DNA of 64,000 nucleotides from Amycolatopsis sp. cg9 (GTDB lineage: Bacteria > Actinomycetota > Actinomycetes > Mycobacteriales > Pseudonocardiaceae), in contig NZ_CP166850.1 in assembly GCF_041346945.1 (NCBI RefSeq), positions 8,912,501 through 8,976,500 on the forward strand, written 5' to 3'. This document shows positions 1-8,723 of this stretch, piece after piece (position 1 is the first letter of the stretch; every line of letters starts with the position of its first letter). The notes below the pieces were generated by a model. That model made no database searches. It was given only the letters and a program-made list of their open reading frames with translations, and had not been told where the DNA came from. The position numbers and the translations under genes are program-made.

Positions 1-324
1 GCCGGCCAGGTCCGTCAGCGCCATCTCCACGCCGGAGACCCCGCCGCCCTGGCGGCCGTGGAACCCGAACTGCTTGATCTTGCGGAAGATCTTGCCGACG
101 TTGCACGGGTTTTCGCCGACGAGCCGGCTCTTCAGCATGAGCGCGTAGGTGGCGCTGGCCTGGTCGCGCACCTCCCCGTAGCCGGCCAGTCCCTGGTTGG
201 TGTCGATCCGGACGATCGACGAGCGGAACGGCACGCCGGTCAGGGTGGCCACGCGCAGGTCGGTGATGCGCAGGTCGCTCGGCCGGGACGCCGTCGCGAC
301 GTGCTCCTCCGTGATGGCGCTCAT
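1..324 (-). CDS. Mandelate racemase/muconate lactonizing enzyme family protein, N-terminal part (cut by window edge)
   Basis: Only the first 107 codons are in the window; the gene continues past the left edge. The visible part matches the capping domain of the enolase superfamily: an N-terminal beta strand with VRIDTNQGLAGYGEV, then LVGENPCNV and a GVEMALTDLAG segment, which in this family precedes the catalytic barrel. Members abstract an alpha proton from carboxylate sugars, but the substrate cannot be read here because all catalytic residues lie outside the window. The ATG at 324 overlaps the stop of the upstream permease gene in an ATGA (321-324), so it is translationally coupled to the transporter. 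Likely role: catabolism of the imported acid sugar. Confidence 0.85.
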   Translation of the reverse strand, partial: MSAITEEHVATASRPSDLRITDLRVATLTGVPFRSSIVRIDTNQGLAGYGEVRDQASATYALMLKSRLVGENPCNVGKIFRKIKQFGFHGRQGGGVSGVEMALTDLAG

Positions 325-2339
325 CCCTTCACGGCCCCCGCGGTGAGGCCTTCGGTCAGGAACCGCTGCCCGAACCCGTACATGAGCACGACCGGGATGC
401 TGACCAGCAGCGAGGCCGCGGCCAGCTGCCCCTGCGGCACGACGTCGCCGAAGATCATCGACTGCATCCCGACCGGGAGTGTCTTGTAGTCGTCCTTGGT
501 AATGAACACGAAGGCGAACAGGAACTCGTTCCACGCGTTGGTGAGCGTGAACAGCGCGACCGCGAGCAGGCCCGGTTTGGCCAGCGGCAGCACGATCCGG
601 CGGAACGCCCCGAACCGCGTGCAGCCGTCGACCAGGGCGGCCTCCTCGAGGTCGGCCGGGATCGACTTGAAGTAGCCGACGAGCAGCCACGTCGCGAACG
701 GCAGGGTGAACGTGGGGTAGGCGAGCACGAGCGACCACAGCGAGTCGTTGAGCCCGATCCCGCTCATCAGCTGGTAGAGCGGGATGAACAGCAGCGCGCC
801 CGGCATCACGTAGGTGAGCAGGATCGTCACCGTGAAGCTCTCCGAACCCCGGAACTTCAGGCGCGCCAGCGCGTAGCCGGCCAGCGCCGCGCAGACCAGT
901 GCGATCGCGGTGGACGCCACCGACACCAGGATCGTGTTGACGTACCAGGTCCCGAACGCCCGGCCGGTGAACAGGTTGGTGAACTGCTCGGTGCTCCACG
1001 GCGTCGGCCAGAGGTCGTCGGTGCGCGCGACGATCTGGTCGTCGGACTTGAAGGCCGTGATCGTCATCCAGTACAGCGGGGCGAGCACGAAGCCCAGCAG
1101 CCCCACGAGCGCGATCCCGGAGCCGGCGCCGCCGGCCAGGCGCGCGGCGAGCCGGTTGCCCCGCGTCGCGAGCACGGAGACGACCCGGCCGACGGCGGCC
1201 GCGAGCACCACGAACACGCCCAGCACGAGCGCGGCCTTCCAGACGATGTGCGGCGACGCCCAGACCAGCAGGAGCACCGCGGCCGCGACGATCACCCACG
1301 GCAGCACCCGGCGCTGGGCGGGGCTCAGCCGCCGCTGCCCCAGGTCCGCGGCGCCCGGCTGGTCGCTGCGGCGCATCATCCGCACGAGGATCACCACCAG
1401 GACGGCGATGATCGGCAGCATCACCAGCGTGACCGCGGCGCCCGCGCCCAGCTGCAGCTGCTGGATGGCCTTCGAGTAGGCCACCATCACGTACGGCGCG
1501 GTGGCGTCCCCCGGCCCGCCCTGGGTCATCAGCCAGATCAGGTCGAAGTTGTTGAACGTCCAGATCGACGAGAGCAGCACCGTCACGATCATGACCGGAC
1601 GCAGCCCGGGCAGCGTGATGTGGACGAAGCGCTGCCACGGCGAGGCGCCGTCCACCATCGCCGCCTCGTGCAGGCCGCTGTCGATCGCCTTGAGCCCGGC
1701 CAGGAACGTCACCGTGAAGAACGGGATGCCCTTCCAGACGTTGACCAGGATGACCGCCGGCATCGCGAGCGCGGGATCGGACAGCCACTCCGCGGGCCAC
1801 TTGTCGACGAGCCCCATCGCGGCGAGGGCGGGCCCGATCCCGGAGTCGGTGAGCAGGACGTTGACGCTGCCGAAGATCGGGTCGAACAGCGACCGCCAGG
1901 TGAAGGCCGTGACGACCGTCGGGATCACCCACGGCAGCAGGATCAGCCCGGCGAGGACCGCCCGGCCGCGGCGCATGTGGTGCAGCATCAACGCGGCGAT
2001 GAGCCCGAAGGTCACCTTGAAGATCTCGGCGTAGGCGGTGAAGACGAACGAGTTGAGCACGCCTTTGTGGAACAGGCCGTCGCCGATGAGCGCGGTGTAG
2101 TTGTCCAGCCCGACGAAGACCGTCCCCGCGCCGTGGCGTTCCGTGGCGCTGGTGAAGACCGAGCTGATGATCGGCACCAGGATCAGGCCGGCGACCAGCA
2201 GCAGCGTCGGCCCGATGAACACCGCGGCGAGGCGCCAGTCGCGCCCGAGCCGCCGCTGGGCCGGGGTGAGCGAAGACGACCCGCGCGGCGCCGGCCGGGC
2301 CGGCGCCGGCGGTGTCGTCTTCGGACGCAGGACGGTCAT
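321..2339 (-). CDS. Carbohydrate ABC transporter permease, MalF-like and MalG-like halves fused in one chain
   Basis: 672 residues holding two complete binding-protein-dependent permease domains. Residues 35-325 are MalF-like, with an EAA loop at about 225 (EAAMVDGASPWQRFVHITLP). Residues 405-672 are MalG-like, with a second EAA loop at about 566 (EEAALVDGCTRFGAFRRIVL) and a LYWMTITAFKSDD start typical of MalG proteins. Residues 345-400 form an extra hydrophobic linker. These halves are normally two genes of about 300 codons each; here no stop or start separates them. The start at 2339 overlaps the binding-protein stop (ATGA). No ATPase gene is nearby, so a shared MsiK-type ATPase would have to energise it; that is inferred from other actinomycetes. 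Confidence 0.9.
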   Translation of the reverse strand: MTVLRPKTTPPAPARPAPRGSSSLTPAQRRLGRDWRLAAVFIGPTLLLVAGLILVPIISSVFTSATERHGAGTVFVGLDNYTALIGDGLFHKGVLNSFVFTAYAEIFKVTFGLIAALMLHHMRRGRAVLAGLILLPWVIPTVVTAFTWRSLFDPIFGSVNVLLTDSGIGPALAAMGLVDKWPAEWLSDPALAMPAVILVNVWKGIPFFTVTFLAGLKAIDSGLHEAAMVDGASPWQRFVHITLPGLRPVMIVTVLLSSIWTFNNFDLIWLMTQGGPGDATAPYVMVAYSKAIQQLQLGAGAAVTLVMLPIIAVLVVILVRMMRRSDQPGAADLGQRRLSPAQRRVLPWVIVAAAVLLLVWASPHIVWKAALVLGVFVVLAAAVGRVVSVLATRGNRLAARLAGGAGSGIALVGLLGFVLAPLYWMTITAFKSDDQIVARTDDLWPTPWSTEQFTNLFTGRAFGTWYVNTILVSVASTAIALVCAALAGYALARLKFRGSESFTVTILLTYVMPGALLFIPLYQLMSGIGLNDSLWSLVLAYPTFTLPFATWLLVGYFKSIPADLEEAALVDGCTRFGAFRRIVLPLAKPGLLAVALFTLTNAWNEFLFAFVFITKDDYKTLPVGMQSMIFGDVVPQGQLAAASLLVSIPVVLMYGFGQRFLTEGLTAGAVKG

Positions 2340-3760
2340 TGCCGGTAGCCCTGCTGTTCGAAGATCCGGACGATCCGGGTGTGGGTCGCGGCGACGGCGT
2401 CGGCCGGCCGGGTGCCCTGGATGACCGACTGCATCATGTCGGTGAGCAGGTAGGCGGCCAGGGTGGCCTGTTCACCGGGGCTCGGTGCCTGGGGGAACGC
2501 GTAGCCGGTCCTGGTCTTCACCGGGAGCTGTGCGCGGGTCTGCTCCCGCAGCGCGGGGAAGGCCGGGTCGCCGCCGGTGTAGTACGGGTCGGAGTCCCAC
2601 ACCTTCGTCCACGAGGGGTTGACCAGGCACGGTGCTTCCTTCGCGACCCCGAGCAGCGCGGTCCCGCCGACCATGAACTTCGCCACCAGCTTGGCCAGGT
2701 CGGGGTTCTTCGCCCCCTTGAACACGACGAACGAGTTGGACTCCCCGTACGCGAGCGGCTGGTCGATCGCCGGGCCGGTGGCACCGTTGAACACGTGGGT
2801 GTTGGCGTACACCGGGTTCTTCTTGGTCTTCGAGTCGGCGTAGACGCTGAACTGGTTGAGCGTGAGCCCCAGGATCTGGGCCAGCCAGTTCTCGTTGTTG
2901 CTCGAGTCGGTCCAGCTGCCGATCCCGGGCGGCAGCATCGGCTGGTACTTCGGGTTCGTGTAGATGTCGCCGATGAACGTGACGGCGGCGACGGTCTCCG
3001 GCGAGTTGAACACCACCTTCGTGCCGGTGTTGTCCGCGATCGCCCCGCCGTAGGTGTTGATGACGTTCTGGATGAAGCCGTTCGCGTCACCGGAGCGGTT
3101 CACCGTGAGCCCCCAGCCGAAGCGCCGCTTGCCGGGGTCGGAAACCGCCAGCGCGTTGTCGCGCAGCTCTTCCCACGTGTAGTGGGGTTTGAGCGGGAGC
3201 CCCTGCTCCTGGTACCAGTCCTTGCGCAGGTACATCCCGGACGCGATGAAGTGGTACGGGATCGCGAACCAGCGCCCGTCGACCACGCAGTAGTCGTTCG
3301 CCTCGGTCGCGGGTTCCCCGTAAAGCGCTTTCATCTCGGTGACCACGTCGGTGACGTCGGTGAGCGCGCCGAGGTTGTGGAGCTGGCCGACGAACCGCCG
3401 GTCGCTCATGAAGGCCAGGTCGCGGTTGGTGCCCGCCTTCACCTCGGCGTCCATCTTCGCGACCATGTCACCGGCGTCGCCGGAGACCAGGTCGTTGCGG
3501 ACCGTGGTGCCGGTGGCCTGGGCGAACACCTGCAGCGACTTGTCCAGCGCCTTGTTGGCGGCGTCCGAGTACAGCTTCTGCGAGAGCATCCCCACCGACC
3601 CGCCGCGGAGCGCGGCCGCCTGGTCGAGCAGCGCCTTCGGCACCTGGACGTCGACCTGCGGCGGGGCGGCCGGGCCGCTCCCGCACCCGGCGAGCCCGAG
3701 CACGCCCAGCGCGCTCACCCCGAGGAAGGTGCGTCTCGACCAGTCCGTTTTCTCTTCCAT
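2336..3760 (-). CDS. Extracellular sugar-binding lipoprotein of the ABC importer
   Basis: 474 residues if started at the ATG at 3760, which has AGGAG six bases upstream; an in-frame GTG at 3766 lies too close to that site. The N-terminus carries a twin-arginine signal (SRRTFLG) followed by a hydrophobic stretch and a lipobox ending LAGC, so the protein should be exported folded by Tat and lipid-anchored outside the membrane. The rest resembles the solute-binding protein family 1 fold, with long aromatic-rich loops and a GWGLTVNRSGDANGF segment. It is the first gene of the transporter operon and overlaps the permease start by four bases. Sugar specificity is not readable, but the two flanking enolase-superfamily genes suggest an acid sugar. 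Confidence 0.9.
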   Translation of the reverse strand: MEEKTDWSRRTFLGVSALGVLGLAGCGSGPAAPPQVDVQVPKALLDQAAALRGGSVGMLSQKLYSDAANKALDKSLQVFAQATGTTVRNDLVSGDAGDMVAKMDAEVKAGTNRDLAFMSDRRFVGQLHNLGALTDVTDVVTEMKALYGEPATEANDYCVVDGRWFAIPYHFIASGMYLRKDWYQEQGLPLKPHYTWEELRDNALAVSDPGKRRFGWGLTVNRSGDANGFIQNVINTYGGAIADNTGTKVVFNSPETVAAVTFIGDIYTNPKYQPMLPPGIGSWTDSSNNENWLAQILGLTLNQFSVYADSKTKKNPVYANTHVFNGATGPAIDQPLAYGESNSFVVFKGAKNPDLAKLVAKFMVGGTALLGVAKEAPCLVNPSWTKVWDSDPYYTGGDPAFPALREQTRAQLPVKTRTGYAFPQAPSPGEQATLAAYLLTDMMQSVIQGTRPADAVAATHTRIVRIFEQQGYRQ

Positions 3761-3766
3761 GACCAC

Positions 3767-4010
3767 TCCTCTCGCGTCCGATCGAGCGGACGCGTACCGA
3801 CGGGGCGACGGTGCACCCGGCGGGGACAGCGAGGCGAGTGCCGCGCTGCGGGTCGTTCATGCGGCGAAGAACGCCGAACTGCTGATGCGTTGTCCTGCAA
3901 CGGGTTCGGGCGGTGGGCCGATCAGTCCCGGGCGGACCGGTGGGATCGCGGGTGCTGCCATGCCTCGTCCGTCCTCGTCATCGGTTCCGGAACTCGGTCG
4001 TGCAGTGCGC
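3767..4010 (-). promoter_or_regulatory. Leader region of the sugar transporter operon with a candidate GntR site
   Basis: 244 bases without a convincing gene between the regulator stop and the binding-protein start. At 3890-3900 the sequence TTGTCCTGCAA has matching TTG/CAA ends. Read on the minus strand it is TTGCAGGACAA, sharing 8 of 11 positions with the stronger candidate at 4767-4777. It may be a second operator of the FadR-type regulator. No clear -35/-10 pair was found. Confidence 0.3.
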
Positions 4011-4757
4011 CTAACGCCGCCGGGCGGCCCGCTTGCTTCGCTGCCCCTTCTCCGCGAGGAGCGTGGAGTAGTTGTTGCTCAGGTGCCGGCGCATCGCCTC
4101 GCGGGCGGCCGCCGGATCGCGCGCCACGAGCGCCTCGTAGATCTCCGTGTGCTGGGCGGTGGCGCGGCGCAGCCCGGCCGGCGCCTCGTTCGTGACGCGC
4201 CGGCTGGCCGTGCCGAGCCAGCGGGCGGAGTACATGATCCGGTCGAGGATGCGGTTGTCGGCCGCCCGGCAGATCTCCATGTGGAATTCGTGGTCGACCT
4301 CGAGGTAGGCCTCGGGATCCGTCTCGAGCGCCGACATGCGGCCGATCTCGGCCCCGAGCCGGGCCAGCGTCTCGTCGGTGATGCTGGCCGCGGCCATGGC
4401 GGCCAGCTCGGGCTCGAGCAGTGCGCGCATCTGGTGCAGTTCCTGCAGCAGCTCGTCGACGCTCTCCTCGGGCAGCCACTCGATCAGCAGCGGGCTCAGG
4501 TAGTCCCACTCCGCGCGGGGGCGCACGACGACGCGGCGGCCCTGCGCGACGTCGACGATGTCGAGCGAGGCGAGGATCTTGAGCGTCTCCCGCGCCACCA
4601 CGCGGGACACCCCGAACTCACTCGAGATCTCGAGCTCCGAAGGGGCCCGGCCGTCCTCGATTCCGCCGCTGACGATCCGCCGGGTCAGGTGGGCCGCCAC
4701 CTGCACCGGAAGGGTCCGGACCTTGACAGCGTCCGGAGACTCTTGTCTCCTTGGCAT
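4011..4757 (-). CDS. FadR-subfamily GntR transcriptional regulator
   Basis: 248 residues. Residues about 12-75 are a winged helix-turn-helix (SELEISSEFGVSRVVARETL), and residues about 95-235 an all-helical FCD ligand-binding domain. Family metal-ligand positions are present: an Asp-x4-His in EVDHEFHMEI, a His in TAQHTEI and a His in MRRHLSNNY. Such regulators usually bind a carboxylated sugar or organic acid and release DNA. The gene sits between the transporter operon (same strand) and a divergent dehydratase gene and probably represses both. Its ATG is ten bases from a candidate palindromic operator at 4767-4777, which fits autoregulation. Confidence 0.92.
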   Translation of the reverse strand: MPRRQESPDAVKVRTLPVQVAAHLTRRIVSGGIEDGRAPSELEISSEFGVSRVVARETLKILASLDIVDVAQGRRVVVRPRAEWDYLSPLLIEWLPEESVDELLQELHQMRALLEPELAAMAAASITDETLARLGAEIGRMSALETDPEAYLEVDHEFHMEICRAADNRILDRIMYSARWLGTASRRVTNEAPAGLRRATAQHTEIYEALVARDPAAAREAMRRHLSNNYSTLLAEKGQRSKRAARRR

Positions 4758-4766
4758 GTCATCAGC

Positions 4767-4777
4767 TTATCGGACAA
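4767..4777. promoter_or_regulatory. Candidate GntR/FadR-type operator
   Basis: TTATCGGACAA is one base from the palindrome TTGTC-N-GACAA typical of FadR-subfamily regulators. It lies between the divergent starts of the regulator (4757) and the dehydratase (4830). Just downstream, GGACT and AGTCC form a second inverted repeat (4781-4785 and 4793-4797). Confidence 0.4.
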
Positions 4778-4829
4778 GTTGGACTTCGCGACAGTCCGTT
4801 CTTCGGCACCACCCGGCGGCGGGAGAGCA

Positions 4830-5987
4830 ATGCGGATCGTGAACGTCACGACGGCCGTGGTGGCCTACCACGGTCAGGCCACACTGCTGCGGATCGACAC
4901 CGACGAGGGCCTCAGCGGGTTCGGCGAGGCCAATCCCGATGCCGGCGCGGGTGCCGTGGTCGGGATGATCGAGGCACTGACGCCGCTGCTGCTCGGCGAA
5001 GACCCGCGCAACGTCGAGCGGTGCTGGGAGAAACTACGGCGCAGCAAGGTCTTCGCGGGCGCCCAGAGCGGCGTGTTCGTGATCGCCCTGTCCGGGATCG
5101 AGCTCGCGCTGTGGGACCTGGCGGGCAAGGCCGCGGGCCAGCCGGTGTACCGGCTGCTCGGCGGGAAGTTCCGCGACCGGATCCGTCTCTACGCCGACTG
5201 CGGCGACGGCGACGACCCGGCGGGCTCGGTCGCCGGGTGCGTCGACCGGGCCCAGCGGATGGCCGCCGAAGGCTTCACGGCCCTCAAGTTCGACATCGAC
5301 GACCTGCGCCACCCGGCCAAGTTCGACGCCTTCAACCACACGGTCAACGCCGCCGAGCTGCGCTCGATGGTCGAGCGCGTGGCCGCCGTCCGGGCGGCGA
5401 TCGGCCCGGACGTCGACCTCGCCATCGACCTGCACGCCCGCTACGACGTGCCGAGCGCGTGCCGGATCTCGCGGGAGCTCGAGCCGTTCGACCTGATGTG
5501 GCTCGAGGAGCCGCTGCCGGCGGAGAACGTCGACGCGCTGGTGCGGGTGCGCGAACAGACCCGCACGCCGATCTGCGCGGGAGAAAACCTTTACCTGCGC
5601 TGGGGATTCCGCGAGCTGCTCGACCGCGGCGCGGTGGACGTGATCGAGCCGGACGTGCCGAAGTGCGGCGGCCTCGCCGAGGCCAAGAAGATCGCCAACC
5701 TCGCGGAGCTGCACTACATCCCCTTCGCGCCGCACCTGGTTTCGACGCCGCTGGGCACGATGGCCACGTCGCACCAGTGCGCGGCGATCCCGAACTTCTT
5801 CGTCCAGGAATGGCACGCCCTCGAGGAGCGCGCGGTGTGGGACAGCTACGTCCACGCCCCCGACGGGAGCGGCTCGATCGTCAAGGACGGCTACATCACG
5901 CTCCCCGACACCCCCGGCATCGGCGTGGAGCTCGACCTGGACGGCGTCCGGGCCCACGCCGTCGCGGGCTACGGGGTGTTCGAGTAG
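4830..5987 (+). CDS. Enolase-superfamily sugar acid dehydratase (DgoD/mannonate-dehydratase-like)
   Basis: 385 residues, starting at an ATG with GGGAG seven bases upstream. It has the capping domain followed by a modified TIM barrel. Barrel residues visible are K153 (ALKFD), the D200-x-H202 pair (AIDLHAR), E226/E227 (LEEPLP), E252 (AGENLY) and H302 (PHLVSTPLG). D200, the LEEP glutamate and E252 would be the Mg2+ ligands. The DxH motif on the third metal-ligand strand is characteristic of galactonate, gluconate and mannonate dehydratases rather than of mandelate racemase (KxK). Expected reaction: beta-elimination of water from an aldonate to a 2-keto-3-deoxy acid. It is transcribed divergently from the GntR gene and presumably co-regulated. 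The exact substrate is unknown. Confidence 0.88.
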   Translation: MRIVNVTTAVVAYHGQATLLRIDTDEGLSGFGEANPDAGAGAVVGMIEALTPLLLGEDPRNVERCWEKLRRSKVFAGAQSGVFVIALSGIELALWDLAGKAAGQPVYRLLGGKFRDRIRLYADCGDGDDPAGSVAGCVDRAQRMAAEGFTALKFDIDDLRHPAKFDAFNHTVNAAELRSMVERVAAVRAAIGPDVDLAIDLHARYDVPSACRISRELEPFDLMWLEEPLPAENVDALVRVREQTRTPICAGENLYLRWGFRELLDRGAVDVIEPDVPKCGGLAEAKKIANLAELHYIPFAPHLVSTPLGTMATSHQCAAIPNFFVQEWHALEERAVWDSYVHAPDGSGSIVKDGYITLPDTPGIGVELDLDGVRAHAVAGYGVFE

Positions 5988-6031
5988 CGGCCCCGGCGAG
6001 GGGCGCCGCGCCGCTGCATCAGGATGCCCTT

Positions 6032-6058
6032 GGCCGGGCCGGTGACATCGGTCCGGCC
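6032..6058 (+). terminator. Stem-loop after the dehydratase gene
   Basis: GGCCGGGCCG (6032-6041) pairs with CGGTCCGGCC (6049-6058) over ten base pairs with one G-T wobble and a seven-base loop, 44 bases after the stop codon. There is no T tract, as is usual for high-GC actinomycete terminators. The remainder of 5988-6186 shows nothing I can name. Confidence 0.5.
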
Positions 6059-6186
6059 GGGACACCGCGGCCGAACGCCGCCCGTTCCGGTCGGCTCGAT
6101 CAGGCAGCTCTCCCGCGTGGCGTACCACCGCGAACCCGGCGCGTGATCGGGGTTTGGCCGCGCGGGCCGGATGGTAACCAGGCCCC

Positions 6187-6936
6187 ATGTCGTCGCAGAA
6201 CGGGCCGGCGCCCTTGCCGTTGGACGAGGAACTCGCCGCGGTGGCCGCGCGGGTGGCCGGGTTGCTGCTGCCGCGGGAAAGCGTGGAAGCGGTACTGGAC
6301 CTGGTCGTGACCCTCGCCGTCCCGGCGGTTCCCGGGGTGGCCGGCGCGGGCGTCACCCTCGTGGACGACGCGGGCGGGTTCACCACGACCGCCGCTTCCG
6401 ACGACGCGACGCGGGCGGCGGATGCCCTGCAGTACGAGCTGGGCGAAGGTCCGTGCCTCACGGCGCTGGCCGAAGGCACAACCGTGCGGGTCGACGACAT
6501 CGCGATCGAACGCCGCTGGCGGCGGTGGTGCGCCGCCGCGGACGGCTCCGGCTTCCGGGCGGTGCTGTCGGTCCCCTTGCTGACGAACGACGACCGCCAC
6601 GGCGCCATCAAGGTCTACGGCCGGCAGCCGGGCGCTTTCGGCGATACCGCGGAAGAGGTACTGGCGAAGTTCGCCGGCCAGGCCGCGACGCTCGTCGCCA
6701 ACGCGCGGGCGCACGACCGGGCGGACCGGTTCAGCGACCTGTTCCTCGCCACCCTGCGGGAACGCGACACGATCAACCTCGCCAAGGGGGTGCTGGTGGA
6801 GCGCGACGGCGTCGACGAAGAAACCGCGTTCGGCACCCTGCTGGCGACGGCCCACGCCCGGGACCGGAGCCCGGCCGCCGCGGCGCGGGAGCTGCTCGAC
6901 GCCGCACGCGACCGGCGAGCGGGAGCCGCCGGATGA
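6187..6936 (+). CDS. GAF and ANTAR domain protein (putative RNA-binding antiterminator)
   Basis: 249 residues. Residues about 20-175 form a GAF-type sensor domain (LQYELGEGPCLTAL, AVLSVPLL). Residues about 183-240 form an ANTAR domain (DTINLAKGVLVERDGVDEE and AARELLDAAR), a three-helix module that binds paired RNA hairpins and prevents termination. In actinomycetes this architecture is cytoplasmic and often tied to stress or redox signalling. The stop overlaps the next gene in an ATGA, so the SpoIIE-like downstream protein is translationally coupled and likely its signalling partner. The ligand of the GAF domain cannot be read from sequence. Confidence 0.9.
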   Translation: MSSQNGPAPLPLDEELAAVAARVAGLLLPRESVEAVLDLVVTLAVPAVPGVAGAGVTLVDDAGGFTTTAASDDATRAADALQYELGEGPCLTALAEGTTVRVDDIAIERRWRRWCAAADGSGFRAVLSVPLLTNDDRHGAIKVYGRQPGAFGDTAEEVLAKFAGQAATLVANARAHDRADRFSDLFLATLRERDTINLAKGVLVERDGVDEETAFGTLLATAHARDRSPAAAARELLDAARDRRAGAAG

Positions 6937-8291
6937 AGTTCGTGTCCGATCACGAGCAGCGGCGGCTGGCCGGCGCGTGCTTCGCCCGATCAGGCCTGAC
7001 CCTGGAACAGCTGTGGCTGCGCTACTTCGCCCTGGGCGGCCTCGCCAGCGCGCTCGACCTGGACGCCTACCTCCACGAGCTGCTCCAGCTCGCGCCGACG
7101 CAGCGGGACATGGTGGCGCACGCGGTCAACGAGCGCCTCGACGAGCTGACCGACCCGCCCCGCGCGCCCTACAGCCGGATCGAACGGCGGGCGACCCCGC
7201 GCCACGGCCCGCTTTCGGCCCTGGTGCGGCTGCTCGACGGGGCGCACCGCGCTCCCCCGGAACGGCTGCCCGCGCTCGTCGCCGACGCCGGCCGGGCGCT
7301 CGACGTCGAAATCGCCGTCTACCTCGCCGACTACGGCCAGCGGCTGCTCGTCCCGGCCACGGGCGGCGGCGCCCCGGCCCTCGACATCGAGACCACCACC
7401 GCGGGCGAGGCCTTCCGCCGCGCAGGCAGCCTCGTCACGCGCGAGGGCGGCCGGCCGAAGCTGTGGACCATCCTGCTCGACGGCGTCGAACGGCTCGGGG
7501 TGCTGGAAGTCGTCCCGACCGATGGCACCGATCCCGACGATCCGCTGCTGCGCGAGCAGTGCCGATGGCTGGCCGGGCTGCTCGGGCACCTGGTGACCGC
7601 GACGACCCAGTACGGCGACGGCCTCGACGTCCGGCGTCGGCGGCGGAACCGGGCCGTGCCCGCCGAGCTGCTGTGGCACAGCCTGCCGCCGCTCACCGGG
7701 GCCACGGAGGCCGTGACCGTGGGGGCGAGCGTGACCCCCGCCTACGACCTGCGGAGCGTCGGGTTCGACTACGCCTTGTCCGAGCGCACCGCCCAGCTGG
7801 CCCTGTTCGAGGCGCGCGCAGGCGAAGCGGGCAGCAGCGTGGCCGTGGTGGAAGCCCTGGCCGCCTACCGCGCGGCCCGGCTCGACGGCGCCGATCTGCC
7901 CGCGCAGCACCGGGCCCTGGACGACGTCGCCCCGGCGGACGGCTGCCTGACGGGCGTCCTGGCCGAAGTGGACCTGCGCAGCGGACGCCTGTCGTGGCTC
8001 GCCGCCGGCCACCCACCGCCCCTGATCGCCGGCGACGGCCGGGTCACCGAAGCCGCCGGCCCGGCCGGCCCCGCGTTCGGCACCGGCCCGGCGCCGGCGG
8101 TCGCGCACCACACCCTGGCACCGGACGACCTGGTCGTCCTCGTCTCCGAAGCCGCCCACCGCACCGTCACCGATCTGCTGCCCCGCAACACCGCGAGGCT
8201 TCCCCCGGAAACGGCGCGGGTGCTCACGCAAGCCCTCGGCGAAGGGCGCGAGGCGGGTGTGCTGCTCGCCCGGTGGACGCCGCCCCGGTGA
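6933..8291 (+). CDS. SpoIIE/PP2C-fold protein with degenerate active site
   Basis: 452 residues. Residues about 100-215 look like a GAF-type sensor region, and residues about 240-450 like a SpoIIE-family PP2C domain, clearest at WLAAGHPPPLIAG. Metal-binding motifs are damaged: the usual GGDWYD is GFDYAL (in SVGFDYALSE), and the late TDG that supplies an Asp is SEA (in VVLVSEAAHR). It is therefore probably a pseudophosphatase that binds rather than dephosphorylates a partner such as an anti-sigma antagonist; that role is inferred. It starts inside the stop codon of the GAF-ANTAR gene, and the two appear to form one operon. Confidence 0.75.
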   Translation: MKFVSDHEQRRLAGACFARSGLTLEQLWLRYFALGGLASALDLDAYLHELLQLAPTQRDMVAHAVNERLDELTDPPRAPYSRIERRATPRHGPLSALVRLLDGAHRAPPERLPALVADAGRALDVEIAVYLADYGQRLLVPATGGGAPALDIETTTAGEAFRRAGSLVTREGGRPKLWTILLDGVERLGVLEVVPTDGTDPDDPLLREQCRWLAGLLGHLVTATTQYGDGLDVRRRRRNRAVPAELLWHSLPPLTGATEAVTVGASVTPAYDLRSVGFDYALSERTAQLALFEARAGEAGSSVAVVEALAAYRAARLDGADLPAQHRALDDVAPADGCLTGVLAEVDLRSGRLSWLAAGHPPPLIAGDGRVTEAAGPAGPAFGTGPAPAVAHHTLAPDDLVVLVSEAAHRTVTDLLPRNTARLPPETARVLTQALGEGREAGVLLARWTPPR

Positions 8292-8723
8292 CGAAGCGGG
8301 GCCGCACCGGCACCGGCGCGCGGTGACCCTGGACGCGGCCCGACCAGGCGGGCACGCCGTCCTCGAGCACTCCGGAGTGGATGCCCACGACGCCGCGGTT
8401 CGTCGCGACGCCGGCCCGGTGATCGCGCGCAGCCGGCGCCGGGTCCGGCAGCTCCTCCGCCGGGTGAGCCGGGGCGTGCGCGGCTGCCTCGTGAGTACGC
8501 CGTGGCCGAACTCGGCGACGGGAGGACCGTGCGCTGCGGCACGACTTCCCGGACCTGCCCCGCCTCCGGTCCGAGCGGCCGGCTTTCGAGCTGCACCACC
8601 CGCACCTGCGGGAGCGGCTGCGGGCGGAGTGGCACCGCCGGCGCCACCACCGCGCCGGTCAGCCGGTTTGGCGCCGGTGTCCGGGGGTAAGCCCGCAGCG
8701 ACGACCGAGAGGGGAACCCGCCC
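8292..8723. other. Intergenic region with no supported gene
   Basis: 432 bases between the SpoIIE-like gene and the oxidoreductase gene. Short open frames exist, but none shows a ribosome site plus recognisable domain. One frame near 8530-8690 is rich in His, Arg and Leu and could be the trace of a decayed gene; I cannot support a call. A GAGAGGGG ribosome site for the next gene lies at its right end. Confidence 0.5.

Noticed and set aside
8502..8690. Small 62-codon frame before the oxidoreductase gene
   Set aside because: Low-complexity Thr/Ser/Gly sequence without ribosome site or homology pattern.
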